Assembly: GCA_000220355.1 (NCBI GenBank)
Contig: GL982569.1
Coordinates: forward strand, 895,568 to 940,237
Source of the DNA: Candidatus Nanosalinarum sp. J07AB56
Lineage (GTDB): Archaea; Nanohalarchaeota; Nanosalinia; Nanosalinales; Nanosalinaceae
Length of the DNA stretch: 44,670 nt
Direction: 5' to 3'
Of this stretch, positions 1 through 8,385 are shown one piece after another (the first letter of the stretch is position 1; every line of letters begins with the position of its first letter). A model generated the notes under the pieces. It made no database searches, had not been told where the DNA came from, and was given only the letters and a program-made list of their open reading frames with translations. The translations under genes and the position numbers were made by a program.

Positions 1-173
1 CTATCCTTGCCCGCTCCGCGTACGAGGAAACCAAGAAACACCTTTCACAGGCCTCGCTGCACGGCGAGGTGGATGACTTGGAGGGCGTGGTTGAGAACAT
101 AGTACTCGGCCAGTCCGTCCCGGTCGGAACCGGAAAGGTTGACCTGAAGCCAAACTTTGGTGCAGACGAATGA
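1..173 (+). CDS. rpoA2: RNA polymerase subunit A'' (Rpo1C), C-terminal fragment
   Basis: The window opens inside this gene; the frame starts at base 3 and ends with TGA at 171-173, giving the last 56 residues. The peptide has the pattern of the A'' C-terminus: an ARSAYEET segment, a helix with GEVDDLEGVVEN, then the GQSVPVGTG motif and a short acidic tail. Rpo1C is the C-terminal half of the largest RNA polymerase subunit and carries the trigger-loop and jaw-side elements of the catalytic core; only its extreme end is seen here. The NusA-like gene 48 bases downstream fits the usual archaeal rpo operon order. The L30e-family gene often found between them is absent. Confidence 0.9.
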   Translation, partial: ILARSAYEETKKHLSQASLHGEVDDLEGVVENIVLGQSVPVGTGKVDLKPNFGADE

Positions 174-205
174 AACACCCGAAACAACCAGAACTGCTGC
201 AGACC

Positions 206-212
206 AGGAGGT
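206..212 (+). promoter_or_regulatory. Shine-Dalgarno site deciding a TTG start
   Basis: AGGAGGT lies 9 bases before the TTG at 222. It is a near-complete anti-16S match and supports the TTG as the start of the NusA-like protein. It contrasts with the leaderless starts used by most first genes of transcription units in this window. Confidence 0.75.
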
Positions 213-221
213 AGACAGCGC

Positions 222-638
222 TTGTCCACAGTAACATACAGCGCCGACAACCTGAGATCAATAAACACGTTCGAGTCCATCACTGGTGTTGATGTCAGAG
301 CAGCCATAATACACAATGACGAGGCGTTCTTCGTGGTTCCGGAGGACAAGGCAGGTATGGCGATAGGCAAGGGCGGACAGACTGTGTCGAAGGTGAAGCG
401 GAAGCTCGACAGAGACATCAAGATCTACGAGTACAGCGACAACCTTGGCAAGTTCATAAACTCGGTTGTACCCACGGAGATAAGAGGTGTTGACCTCGAA
501 AAGGGCGGTGAGGAGGTTAAGATTCACGTGTCCGAACGCAACAAGGGACAGGTCGTGGGCAGGGATGGAGAGAGAATAGACACCATCCGCGAGATACTCT
601 CAAGAACCCACGGCGTGGATTCAGTGGAGATAGATTAG
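222..638 (+). CDS. nusA: NusA-like KH-domain transcription factor
   Basis: 138 residues, the length typical of archaeal NusA-like proteins, which consist of two KH RNA-binding domains and lack the bacterial N-terminal polymerase-binding domain. Two KH GxxG-type loops are visible: IGKGGQTV near residues 47-54 and VGRDGERI near residues 112-119. In the family the protein binds RNA and is thought to act in transcription elongation or termination. The start is a TTG with a strong Shine-Dalgarno site. The position just after rpoA2 and before uS12 is the classical archaeal arrangement, here interrupted by the ABC1 kinase-like gene that follows. Confidence 0.9.
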   Translation: MSTVTYSADNLRSINTFESITGVDVRAAIIHNDEAFFVVPEDKAGMAIGKGGQTVSKVKRKLDRDIKIYEYSDNLGKFINSVVPTEIRGVDLEKGGEEVKIHVSERNKGQVVGRDGERIDTIREILSRTHGVDSVEID

Positions 639-639
639 A

Positions 640-646
640 TTTAAGC
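640..646 (+). promoter_or_regulatory. TATA box of the ABC1 kinase-like gene
   Basis: TTTAAGC is centred about 27 bases before the GTG at 670, the spacing expected if transcription starts at or next to the start codon (leaderless mRNA). Confidence 0.55.
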
Positions 647-669
647 AGACCAGCACATAGTATACTCCT

Positions 670-2232
670 GTGCTCAGCCCAAGTCAAAAATTACAGGACC
701 TGCAGAGATTCAGGCAGGTTCTGCGCATTGTCTACGAGGAGGGGAGTGCCGCGCTCCTGAACGAGATTGGTCAACTACAACACCTCCCATTCCACAGGAG
801 GATCAGAGCTTCCAGACAGGAGATGCCAGGACCGGAACGTGCCAGGGAGACCCTCGAGCGCCTCGGAACCACGTACATCAAGCTTGGTCAGGTGCTCAGC
901 GAGAGGCCGGACATCGTTCCGGAGAGATACGCCAAGGAGTTCAAGAAACTGCAGGACTCCGCTCCGGAGCTGGAGACCGACGCGGTTACGGACATAGTGA
1001 CGGAGGAGGTTGGAATGGACAGCTTCGCGGATTTCAGCGAGGAGCCGCTAGCCAGTGCATCCGTCGCACAGGTCCACCCTGCACAGCTCAAAAGCGGCGA
1101 GGAGGTAGTAGTGAAGGTTAGAAGACCCGGTATAGAGACCGAGGTCGAGAAGGATCTCAGGATACTGGAGTTCTTCGCCGAGGAAGCTGAGAGGCATTCC
1201 GTTAAGGCTGAGAGAATGCGGGTCCACAGCCTGATTGAGGAGTTCGGTCGGTGGACGAGAAACGAGCTAGACCTTACTCGGGAGGCGCGGAACGCCGCCG
1301 AGTTCAGGGAGAATAATCAGCAGCGAGATGGAGTGTACGTTCCGAAGGTGTACGAAGATCTGACTACCGAAAGGGTTCTGGTCATGGAGCGGATACACGG
1401 CTTCAAGATCACCGACCGCGACAGAGCCGAAAATGCTGGCGTGGACACCGAACTGCTGGTAGAGAACATCGTAGAACAGTCACTGAGACAGTACATAGTG
1501 GACGGTCTGTTCCACGCTGACCCGCACGCGTCCAACTTCCTAGTGACAGAGGACGGCACGTTCACCTACTTGGACTTCGGGATGATGGGTCGCGAAACCC
1601 GTGGCAGAAGAAATCAGATGGCAGCGATGCTCATCTCGATGCTGAACGAAGACTTAGAGGGCTATGTTTCCTCCCTGGAGAGGATCTGCTACACGGACGA
1701 AGGATACGACCGCCAGGCCGTGAAGCGCGTGGCGCGTAGAAACATGCTGGAGGCCAGAGACGCTCGACCTAGGAACGGCGGCTTGGTGTCGGTAATGTTC
1801 CAGATGTTCGCTGAGGCCTCAGAGCACGGTCTGCACGTACCGAACTCCACTGCTCTTGTGGCGAGAGTCCTCGCTACTACTGAGGGTATTGGAATGGACG
1901 TTGCACCGGACTTCGAGCTGGATTCAAGACTCAAGCCCGTCCTTGAGGATTGCCTGAGCGAGAACAATGACTTGGAGACATCCGTGGAGACCCTCGCCTC
2001 TGATGTCATCAGGAACAAGGATATATTCGAAAAGGCGCCGACGCAGCTTCAACAGGGTCTCTCGGAGGATCGCGAAATCGATGTGTCGGTAGAGGGCCAG
2101 AGTAGAGATAACCTACTCCCCGCGGCCGCCGTTCTAACATCTGGAGTCCTCGCATACAGGTTTCTTCCACGTGAACCAGCACTCTTGATATCGCTGTTGT
2201 TAGGTCTTGGCGCCCTTACTTGGATTTTCTGA
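670..2232 (+). CDS. ABC1/UbiB/AarF-family atypical kinase, C-terminally membrane anchored
   Basis: 520 residues. ABC1/UbiB signatures appear in order: the KxGQ motif (YIKLGQVLSERPD, about residues 69-81), the Ala-rich nucleotide loop (SASVAQVH, about 127-135), the VVVKVRRPG strand with invariant Lys near 149, HADPHASNF near 282, and the YLDFG metal-binding motif near 300. Two hydrophobic helices close the protein, as in membrane-bound UbiB proteins. Family members are ATP-binding atypical kinases or ATPases linked to isoprenoid-lipid and quinone metabolism; the substrate here is unknown. The start is GTG 670, 27 bases after a TATA box, so the gene seems to have its own promoter. Its place between the NusA-like gene and uS12 is unusual. 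Confidence 0.88.
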   Translation: MLSPSQKLQDLQRFRQVLRIVYEEGSAALLNEIGQLQHLPFHRRIRASRQEMPGPERARETLERLGTTYIKLGQVLSERPDIVPERYAKEFKKLQDSAPELETDAVTDIVTEEVGMDSFADFSEEPLASASVAQVHPAQLKSGEEVVVKVRRPGIETEVEKDLRILEFFAEEAERHSVKAERMRVHSLIEEFGRWTRNELDLTREARNAAEFRENNQQRDGVYVPKVYEDLTTERVLVMERIHGFKITDRDRAENAGVDTELLVENIVEQSLRQYIVDGLFHADPHASNFLVTEDGTFTYLDFGMMGRETRGRRNQMAAMLISMLNEDLEGYVSSLERICYTDEGYDRQAVKRVARRNMLEARDARPRNGGLVSVMFQMFAEASEHGLHVPNSTALVARVLATTEGIGMDVAPDFELDSRLKPVLEDCLSENNDLETSVETLASDVIRNKDIFEKAPTQLQQGLSEDREIDVSVEGQSRDNLLPAAAVLTSGVLAYRFLPREPALLISLLLGLGALTWIF

Positions 2233-2250
2233 CGGACCGGCGCGGTCCTT

Positions 2251-2260
2251 ACATAAAAAT
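2251..2260 (+). promoter_or_regulatory. TATA box of the str operon (uS12)
   Basis: ACATAAAAAT is centred 26 bases before the GTG start of uS12 at 2281, consistent with a leaderless transcript covering uS12 and uS7. Confidence 0.65.
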
Positions 2261-2280
2261 CTTAGAACTAATTACTAACT

Positions 2281-2703
2281 GTGGGATTACACAACGCACG
2301 CAGCATCAAGGACAGGAGACAGAGCTACAGGTGGAGCGACATAGACTACAAGCGCAGGATGCTCGACCTCAAGGAAAAGGCCGACCCGCTCGAGGGCAGC
2401 CCACAAGGCCGCGGCATCGTGCTCGAGAAAAGAGCCATAGAGGCCAAACAGCCGAACTCCGCACTCCGGAAGTGCGTGCGCGTGCAGGTCATCAAAAACG
2501 GGAAGCAACTAACCGCGTTCGTGCCGGGCGACAAGGCCATAGACCACATCGACGAGCACGACGAGGTCCTTATCGAGGGTATCGGAGGAGCCGACGCCGG
2601 ACCAAAGGGAGACATACCAACGGTCCGATACAAGGTAATCAAAGTGAACGATGTGTCCCTCAAGGAGCTGGTTCGCGGCAACCAGCAGAAGCCAACCAGA
2701 TGA
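2281..2703 (+). CDS. rps12: Small ribosomal subunit protein uS12
   Basis: 140 residues, normal for archaeal uS12. It contains the highly conserved [20 protein letters not shown] block (about residues 56-75) that lines the decoding centre, and the IEGIGG and DIPTVRYKV segments near the end. uS12 sits at the A-site interface and monitors codon-anticodon pairing. The GTG start at 2281 is set by the TATA box 26 bases upstream and by alignment of the conserved GLHNAR start. The stop overlaps the uS7 start (ATGA), so the two are probably translationally coupled. Confidence 0.96.
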   Translation: MGLHNARSIKDRRQSYRWSDIDYKRRMLDLKEKADPLEGSPQGRGIVLEKRAIEAKQPNSALRKCVRVQVIKNGKQLTAFVPGDKAIDHIDEHDEVLIEGIGGADAGPKGDIPTVRYKVIKVNDVSLKELVRGNQQKPTR

Positions 2704-3326
2704 GTCAGGCCGCCAAGCTCGAGCTGGAGGACGAAATCCTTACAATGGGTATCTGGGACGCCACAGAGGTCGAAGTAGAGGACGAGGGCCTCAGGCGTTA
2801 CATCAACCTCGACAACGTGTTGGAGCCCCGCAGCAAGGGCCGCCACCAAGACAAGCAGTTCTACAAGTCAGACGTCGCGATAACGGAGAGAGTTCTCAAC
2901 AGGATGTACACAGCAGGTCACAGAGGAGACAAACACCTCGTAACCTCGGGCCACAACGTCGGGAACTCCGAACGTCTCTGGAACACTCTCGAAGAAACAT
3001 TCCACATAGTCGAGGAAGAGAGAAATCGGAACCCGATACAGGTACTTACCGATGCCATAGGAAACTCCGCGCCACGCGAAGAGGTCGTCACATACCAGCG
3101 CGGCGGCACACGCGCCCGGAAAGCGGTCATAGTCTCACCACAGAGAAGAGTTGACCTCGCGCTCCGACTCCTCGTACAGGGAGCCTACGAGAAGCGCCTC
3201 GAATCCGACGACTCGGCCGCCCAAGTCCTCGCAGACGAGATCATGCTCGCTGCAGATGAGGACGACGACGCCCGGGCAGTAAGGGAAGCGCAGCGCAAGG
3301 AAAGAGAGGCAGAAGGCGCCCGCTGA
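2700..3326 (+). CDS. rps7: Small ribosomal subunit protein uS7
   Basis: 208 residues. The family pattern is clear: [16 protein letters not shown], the ERVLNRMY helix, the [10 protein letters not shown] segment with GNSAPREEV after it, and [10 protein letters not shown] with the following helix. uS7 nucleates assembly of the 30S head and contacts E-site tRNA and mRNA. The ATG at 2700 overlaps the uS12 stop by four bases, as expected within the str operon, and removes an unrelated upstream in-frame extension. The C-terminus is a short acidic and charged tail rich in Asp, Glu and Arg, consistent with a halophilic proteome. Confidence 0.96.
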   Translation: MSQAAKLELEDEILTMGIWDATEVEVEDEGLRRYINLDNVLEPRSKGRHQDKQFYKSDVAITERVLNRMYTAGHRGDKHLVTSGHNVGNSERLWNTLEETFHIVEEERNRNPIQVLTDAIGNSAPREEVVTYQRGGTRARKAVIVSPQRRVDLALRLLVQGAYEKRLESDDSAAQVLADEIMLAADEDDDARAVREAQRKEREAEGAR

Positions 3327-3340
3327 CGGTCGCCGGAAGA

Positions 3341-3348
3341 CTTAATTG
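3341..3348 (+). promoter_or_regulatory. Possible TATA box of the coiled-coil protein gene
   Basis: CTTAATTG is centred about 21 bases before the GTG at 3365. The spacing is slightly short, so this is only a likely promoter. Confidence 0.4.
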
Positions 3349-3364
3349 CACATAGATCTACCGG

Positions 3365-4531
3365 GTGAAGTGTGGCACAGATATCGAACAGGACGAGAAA
3401 GCATCCGAGGCTGCGGAGCAAGCTAAGCGAGAAGCTGAGACTGCGGGAGGAGATGCAGAAAACGAACAACAAGATATACAACAGGTTGCGGAGGAGGAAG
3501 AAGCAGATCAGACAGGGGCCGCCACGCAAGACGAACAGGGAGTCCTAGAAGAGAATGAGGGAGCGATAGAGGAGGAAGGCAAGGCGGAACGGGACGAGCA
3601 GCAGGGAATCGAGGCAGAGCAAGACAAGTTGTCCAGACTTGAGCAGAGAAATCAGAGAGTAAGAAGTGAGATGAACCAATTGGAGAGCGAGCTCCAAGAT
3701 TTCTATGAGCGACTCCGGGAGGCTGGAAACCCTAACACGGACGTCAAATTGGACCCAAATCGCACCGCTAACCAAGTAGAACAGCTCGCAGAGGAGGTAG
3801 AGAGACTGGGTGAGGAAGTAAACTCTCTAGGCTACAACCTCGCGAACGCCTCGAACTCGCTGCTTGAGCTATCAGTGGCAGCAGCCAGCATAGCGAAGTC
3901 GACAAGTCTATTGAGAAGGAATACGGAAGAGATAGAACAGGAGGCAGCTGAGCTTGAAAGAGAAGCTGAGCGAGACCGCTCCCAATCCGAGATTCAGGCC
4001 GCACAAAAAGAGGAATCGGAAGTGGTGCAAGAGGAAAAAGAAGTTCAACAGGAACAAAATCAGGCTGCGGAAGAAGACGAAGAGCTGGAACAGGAGGAAA
4101 AGGAGGCTGAACAGGAGGAAGAGGAGGCCGAACGCACTATCAAAGAGCTTAGGAGCTCCGTTCTCGCTCTCCTTGACAATATCATAGAAGAAGGACAGAT
4201 ACAGAATCCGAGGAGACTCAACGTTAGCCTGATGGGGCTCGCTAGGTCAGACTACGAGGGAAGAGGTCAGGGATTCCGGGAGATGGCGGAGACGCTAGAG
4301 CAAGCTAGAGAGGATATGGCCGGCCGCATAGAAAAGGCCCAGGACAACGTACGGAAAGCTGTGGCGGACACTGAGGAGGCCGAACGCACTACCTCTCAGG
4401 CTGAATCTGTCCTAGGGGGGGACGGCTCGACAACTTCGGGATGGCTAAAATATCCTGTGGTGCTGTTGCTAGTGGCTCTAATTGCCGCAGCGTTAATTGT
4501 TTTCACTGGCACGGCATCTGTACTAGTATAG
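3365..4531 (+). CDS. Acidic coiled-coil protein with C-terminal membrane anchor
   Basis: 388 residues with no recognised enzymatic domain. Nearly the whole chain is Glu/Gln/Ala/Arg-rich and predicts long coiled coils, including Glu-rich runs around residues 210-260. A less charged region (about 160-185) may be a helical break. Residues 360-384 form a single hydrophobic helix close to the C-terminus, so the bulk should be cytoplasmic and tail-anchored, or anchored with the coiled coil outside; orientation is not clear. There is no N-terminal signal peptide. The gene lies between uS7 and EF-2, normally adjacent genes. Function unknown. The start is GTG 3365, the only in-frame start near the promoter. 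Confidence 0.7.
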   Translation: MKCGTDIEQDEKASEAAEQAKREAETAGGDAENEQQDIQQVAEEEEADQTGAATQDEQGVLEENEGAIEEEGKAERDEQQGIEAEQDKLSRLEQRNQRVRSEMNQLESELQDFYERLREAGNPNTDVKLDPNRTANQVEQLAEEVERLGEEVNSLGYNLANASNSLLELSVAAASIAKSTSLLRRNTEEIEQEAAELEREAERDRSQSEIQAAQKEESEVVQEEKEVQQEQNQAAEEDEELEQEEKEAEQEEEEAERTIKELRSSVLALLDNIIEEGQIQNPRRLNVSLMGLARSDYEGRGQGFREMAETLEQAREDMAGRIEKAQDNVRKAVADTEEAERTTSQAESVLGGDGSTTSGWLKYPVVLLLVALIAAALIVFTGTASVLV

Positions 4532-4545
4532 AGTCTGTCTTCGTC

Positions 4546-4553
4546 TTTTAAGT
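4546..4553 (+). promoter_or_regulatory. TATA box of EF-2
   Basis: TTTTAAGT is centred 26 bases before the EF-2 ATG at 4575, giving a leaderless transcript. Confidence 0.65.
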
Positions 4554-4574
4554 CTTCGAATTTGGCTTTTAGAC

Positions 4575-7500
4575 ATGGCTGACGAGGAACTTGAAGCAAT
4601 CAAGGGCGTTATTGAGAACGCCGAACAGATACGAAACATCGCTATCGCTGCTCACATCGACCACGGCAAGTGTGTGGCTCCAGATCAAAGGGTGTCGATA
4701 GCGGACGGGAGCCAGGTCGAGGCCGAAGAGGTATTTGAGAGGTACCGAACCGAGGGCGAACCTGTAGAACAGGAAGAGGGAGAGCTGAGAGTTAGCCTTC
4801 CAGAGAACACGCTTCAGGTTACCTCGTTCAACAGATCCAGCGGCACAACAGAGACCAAGGAAGTGACGGACATGTGGAGGATGGAGAAGGACGAGGACCT
4901 TGTCGAGGTTTGCCTAGAGAACGGCCGAGAGGTCACTGTCACTCCAGAGCATGAGTTCACCGTACTCAGCCAGAATGGAACGTTCGACATGGTCGAGGCC
5001 CACGACCTAGAACCCGACCAAGTAGTTGTGGCATCGAGACAGCTCGAAGCCACCAACGAAAGCTCCACTGAGGCACGCATCCTGGAGGAGATCTCCGATA
5101 ATGAGAGGTTTTACGCCAGGCTCGGCGAAATGTTTGCAGATGAGCTGAGGACAGAAATCAAGTCCGAAGGAATGGAGGATTTGTATGATTCCATTCAGCC
5201 GGTTCTGGAGCTGGAGTCGTTCAAGAACTGCGTCTGGAGGGGGGAATACAGAGTGCAGACCTTGGTTCAGGTGGCCAAAAGGCTGGATATGGGGCTAGAT
5301 GATATTTACTCTGAAATCGAATCACTGAACGTCAGGGGAACCGAGTCGAAGGGAGAGCACTCATCTCTAGAAATGAGTCCTGCAGACGATACGGAGAGCC
5401 TTTTCTACATAGCCGGAATGTTCTTCGGCGACGGAGATACTGAAGGCAATATAACTAACGGAAACCGTCATATCCAGCAGACTGTCGTTGAGAAGTCCGC
5501 AGCGCTCGGTCTCGAGCCACACGTTAGGGAGTTCGATGACAGAACAACGAGGATAGAGCTAGGCGGCAAAACTCTGAACACATTCCTGAGAGAGTTTTTC
5601 GGTTACCCAGAGTCAGCCAAGTCCGGCAGCATATCAGTACCACAGACGGTTTTCGAGGCTAGTAGAACCGAGGTCTCCGCCTTCATCAGAGGATACATGG
5701 ATGCCGACGGCACAGTCGAGGAGGCGAGGAGCGCCGTATCAGTGGGCTCGAAGAGCACGCAGATGCTTGATGACCTACAGCTTCTCCTCCAAAGGTTCGA
5801 CATCGCATCGAAACTTAACCGGCGGAATGGTACGCTCTATGTCTCTGGTGAGCTGTCAGTCGATCGCTTCAGGGAGGAAATAGGCTTCGAACACCCCGAG
5901 AAATCAGAGAAGCTACTGGGCCTCAGCAACAGGGCAGAGAGTTCAAAGCTAGACGCCGTGCCGATCGATGGCAAGGTCCTGCAGGAGGCGAGGAGCACCA
6001 GCAGCGCGTCACAGACCGATCTCGTCCCGTCCTACTCCAGCTACGAAAACAACCATGTTGGTCTGTCGAAGAGGTCACTGAGCCGCATAATTGAGGGTCT
6101 GGAGCAACACGGAGCTAACAAGTACAGACTCAACAAGCTCCAAAGACTTGCGGTTGCTGACACAGTGTTCTCGCGTGTGGAGTCCAAGCACACAATCTCT
6201 GCCCCAGAACACGTCTATGACTTCACGGTGGAGGACCACCACAACTTTGTCTGCGAAGGCGTTGTAGTGGAGAACACCACCCTCACAGACAACCTTCTGG
6301 CCCGGGCCGGCATGATATCCGACAAGCTGGCGGGCGACCAGCGCTTCATGGACTTCGACGACCAGGAGGCAGAGCGAGGTATCACGATCTACTCAGCGAA
6401 CATCTCTATGGTCCACGAGTTCGACGATGATGACTACCTGATTAATCTCATCGACACGCCAGGCCACGTCGACTTCGGTGGCGACGTCACCCGCGCTATG
6501 AGGGCGGTGGACGGGGTGCTCGTGCTTGTTGATGCGGTGGACGGTGTTATGCCGCAGACGGAGACCGTTATGAAGCAGGCGCTCCAGGAGGGTGTGCGTC
6601 CGATTCTGTTCATCAACAAGGTTGACAGGCTGATTGAAGAGATGCAGCTGACCCCGGAGGAGATGCAGGAACGGTTCCAGAAGATCATCCGCGAGGTCAA
6701 CACCGCACTCCGGAAGTATGCGGACGAGGAGACCGCTGATGCGTGGGAGATGGGTGTGCAGGACGGAACGGTTGCGTTCGGTTCGGCGCTCAAGAACTGG
6801 GCTATAAGCTTCCCCTACATGCAGGAGACCGGTATTGACTTCGGAAAGATGATAGACCGGTGCCAGGACGGTGACCACGACGGCCTCAGCGAGGACGCAC
6901 CCATAGAGGAGGTAGTGCTCGACATGGTGGTGAAACACCTCGATGACCCGCAGACCTCCGCCGACTACAGAGTGCCAAAGGTCTGGCCAGGCGACCCCGA
7001 CAACGAGGCAGGAGAGAGCATGGCGGAACAGGACGCGGACGGACCGCTTATCGGCGTTGTCACGAACGTCGAGGACGACGAGCACGCTGGTACCATCGCT
7101 ACCGCCCGCCTTTTCTCAGGAACCATAGAGGAGGGGGACGAGCTCTACGGGATCGGGAGCCAGAAGACTGAGAGAGCCCAGCAGGTGGGCATCTACTCCG
7201 GCCCGCGGAAACTGATGACGGACTCCGTTCCCGCAGGCAACATCGTCGCGATCACCGGTCCCGACTTCTCCACGGGCGAGACGTTCATCAAGGAGGGCGG
7301 AACTGAGATACAGCCGTTCGAACAGATAGAGCACGTGTTCGAGCCTGTTGTCACGAAGTCCATCGAGCCGAAGAGGACGTCCGACCTACCGAAACTGATC
7401 GAATCGCTTAGAAAACGCTCGAAAGAGGACAACACAATCGAGGTAGATATCGACGAGGAGACAGGTGAAACCCTGGTCTCTGGCCTCGGAGAGCTCCACA

Positions 7501-8367
7501 TAGAGGCGAAGGTGGAGCGCCACCTCGAGGAGCAGGGTATCGACATAGATGTCTCGGAGCCGATTGTTGTGTTCCGGGAGGGAATTGAGGAGGAGTCCGC
7601 GGTCGAGTCCGGCAAGTCCCCCAACCGCCACAACGAACTGGAGATAAGCGTCGAGCCGCTAGCCGATGAGACGCGCAGGTTCTTCAAGGAAGATTACGAA
7701 GAGCTTGAGTCCCAGGCAGATGACCAGACGGAGGTACGGGACGCTATGGTGGACGCAGGCTTGACGCAGGACGAGGCCGACAGCGTTGTCACCGTCCACG
7801 AGGAGAACGTCTTCATCAACGCTTCTCGCGGGATCAAGAACCTCAGAGAAATCCAAGAGTACCTGGTGGACGCGTTCCAGGAGTTCACGGACGAGGGACC
7901 GCTGGCAAGCGAGCCGGTTATCGGTCTCAAGGTCAAGCTCCACGACGCTTCGCTGCACGAGGACGCTATACACAGGGGGCCGGCACAGATGATACCGGCG
8001 ACGAAGGACGCGATGAGCAACGGCTTCTTGACGTCCAAACCAAGAGTCATCGAGCCAAAGCAGATTCTCCGTATCGACACACCGTCCGACACGATGGGTG
8101 ACGCGATGACCGAGGTCAACAACCGTAGAGGGGACATCGTTGACATGGAGGAGGAAGGAGACTCGGCTGTCATCCGCTCGAAGCTCCCGGTAGAGGAGCT
8201 GTTCGGGTTTCGAGGCCGCCCTCAAGTCCGCCACCAACGGCAAGGGCTTCTACAACCTCATGGATCTTGTCTTCGAGCCGCTGCCGATGAACCTCCAAGA
8301 GGAGAAGATTATGGAGATTCGGGAGCGAAAGGGCATGAAGCAGGAGATGCCACGCCCTGGGGAGTAA
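4575..8367 (+). CDS. fusA: Elongation factor 2, intein-containing, with a single-base frameshift near the 3' end
   Basis: EF-2 is the GTPase that drives translocation on the ribosome. G-domain motifs are the P-loop AHIDHGK-TT (split by the intein), EAERGIT, DTPGH, NKVD and GSAL. Domain IV holds the IHRGPAQ loop with the diphthamide His. Reading straight through from 4575 gives an aberrant tail that stops at 8402. Dropping one T from the TTT at 8208-8210 restores domain V (FEAALKSATNGKG, then EPLPMNLQE and EIRERKGMK) and a stop at 8365-8367. With this correction and the 535-residue intein removed, EF-2 is 728 residues, the normal archaeal length. EF-2 is essential, so the indel is probably a consensus error. 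The gene has its own leaderless promoter rather than following uS7 directly. Confidence 0.93.
4671..6275 (+). mobile_element. Intein with LAGLIDADG homing endonuclease in the EF-2 P-loop
   Basis: 535 codons inserted in frame between the Lys and first Thr of the GTP-binding P-loop (DHGK^TTL). It starts with Cys (CVAPDQRVSIADG, block A). A TPEHEF block B with its T-x-x-H motif lies near intein residue 90. Two LAGLIDADG-type motifs follow: AGMFFGDGDTEG (about 248-259) and IRGYMDADGTVE (about 338-349), both with acidic catalytic residues kept. The C-terminal blocks VYDFTVEDHHNFV and CEGVVVEN end in Asn, and the +1 extein residue is Thr. The penultimate residue is Glu instead of the usual His. All core splicing residues except that one are present, so it is probably a full splicing and homing element; activity is not proven by sequence. 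Confidence 0.92.
8208..8210 (+). other. Frameshift point in EF-2 (one extra T)
   Basis: The codons GGG TTT CGA break the EF-2 frame; GGG TTC GAG restores it. The downstream frame encodes a canonical domain V C-terminus for 52 codons to a TAA at 8365-8367. Confidence 0.85.
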
Positions 8368-8385
8368 CCCCGGTTTCCACCTGGT

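Noticed and set aside
6393-7085. Long minus-strand open frame in the EF-2 gene
   Set aside because: It mirrors codon bias of a strongly conserved gene on the plus strand; there is no family signal or start context.
8205-8367. Programmed +1 frameshift in EF-2
   Set aside because: No structured or slippery context beyond a TTT run is visible, and five other genes in the window have similar indels, so consensus error is simpler.
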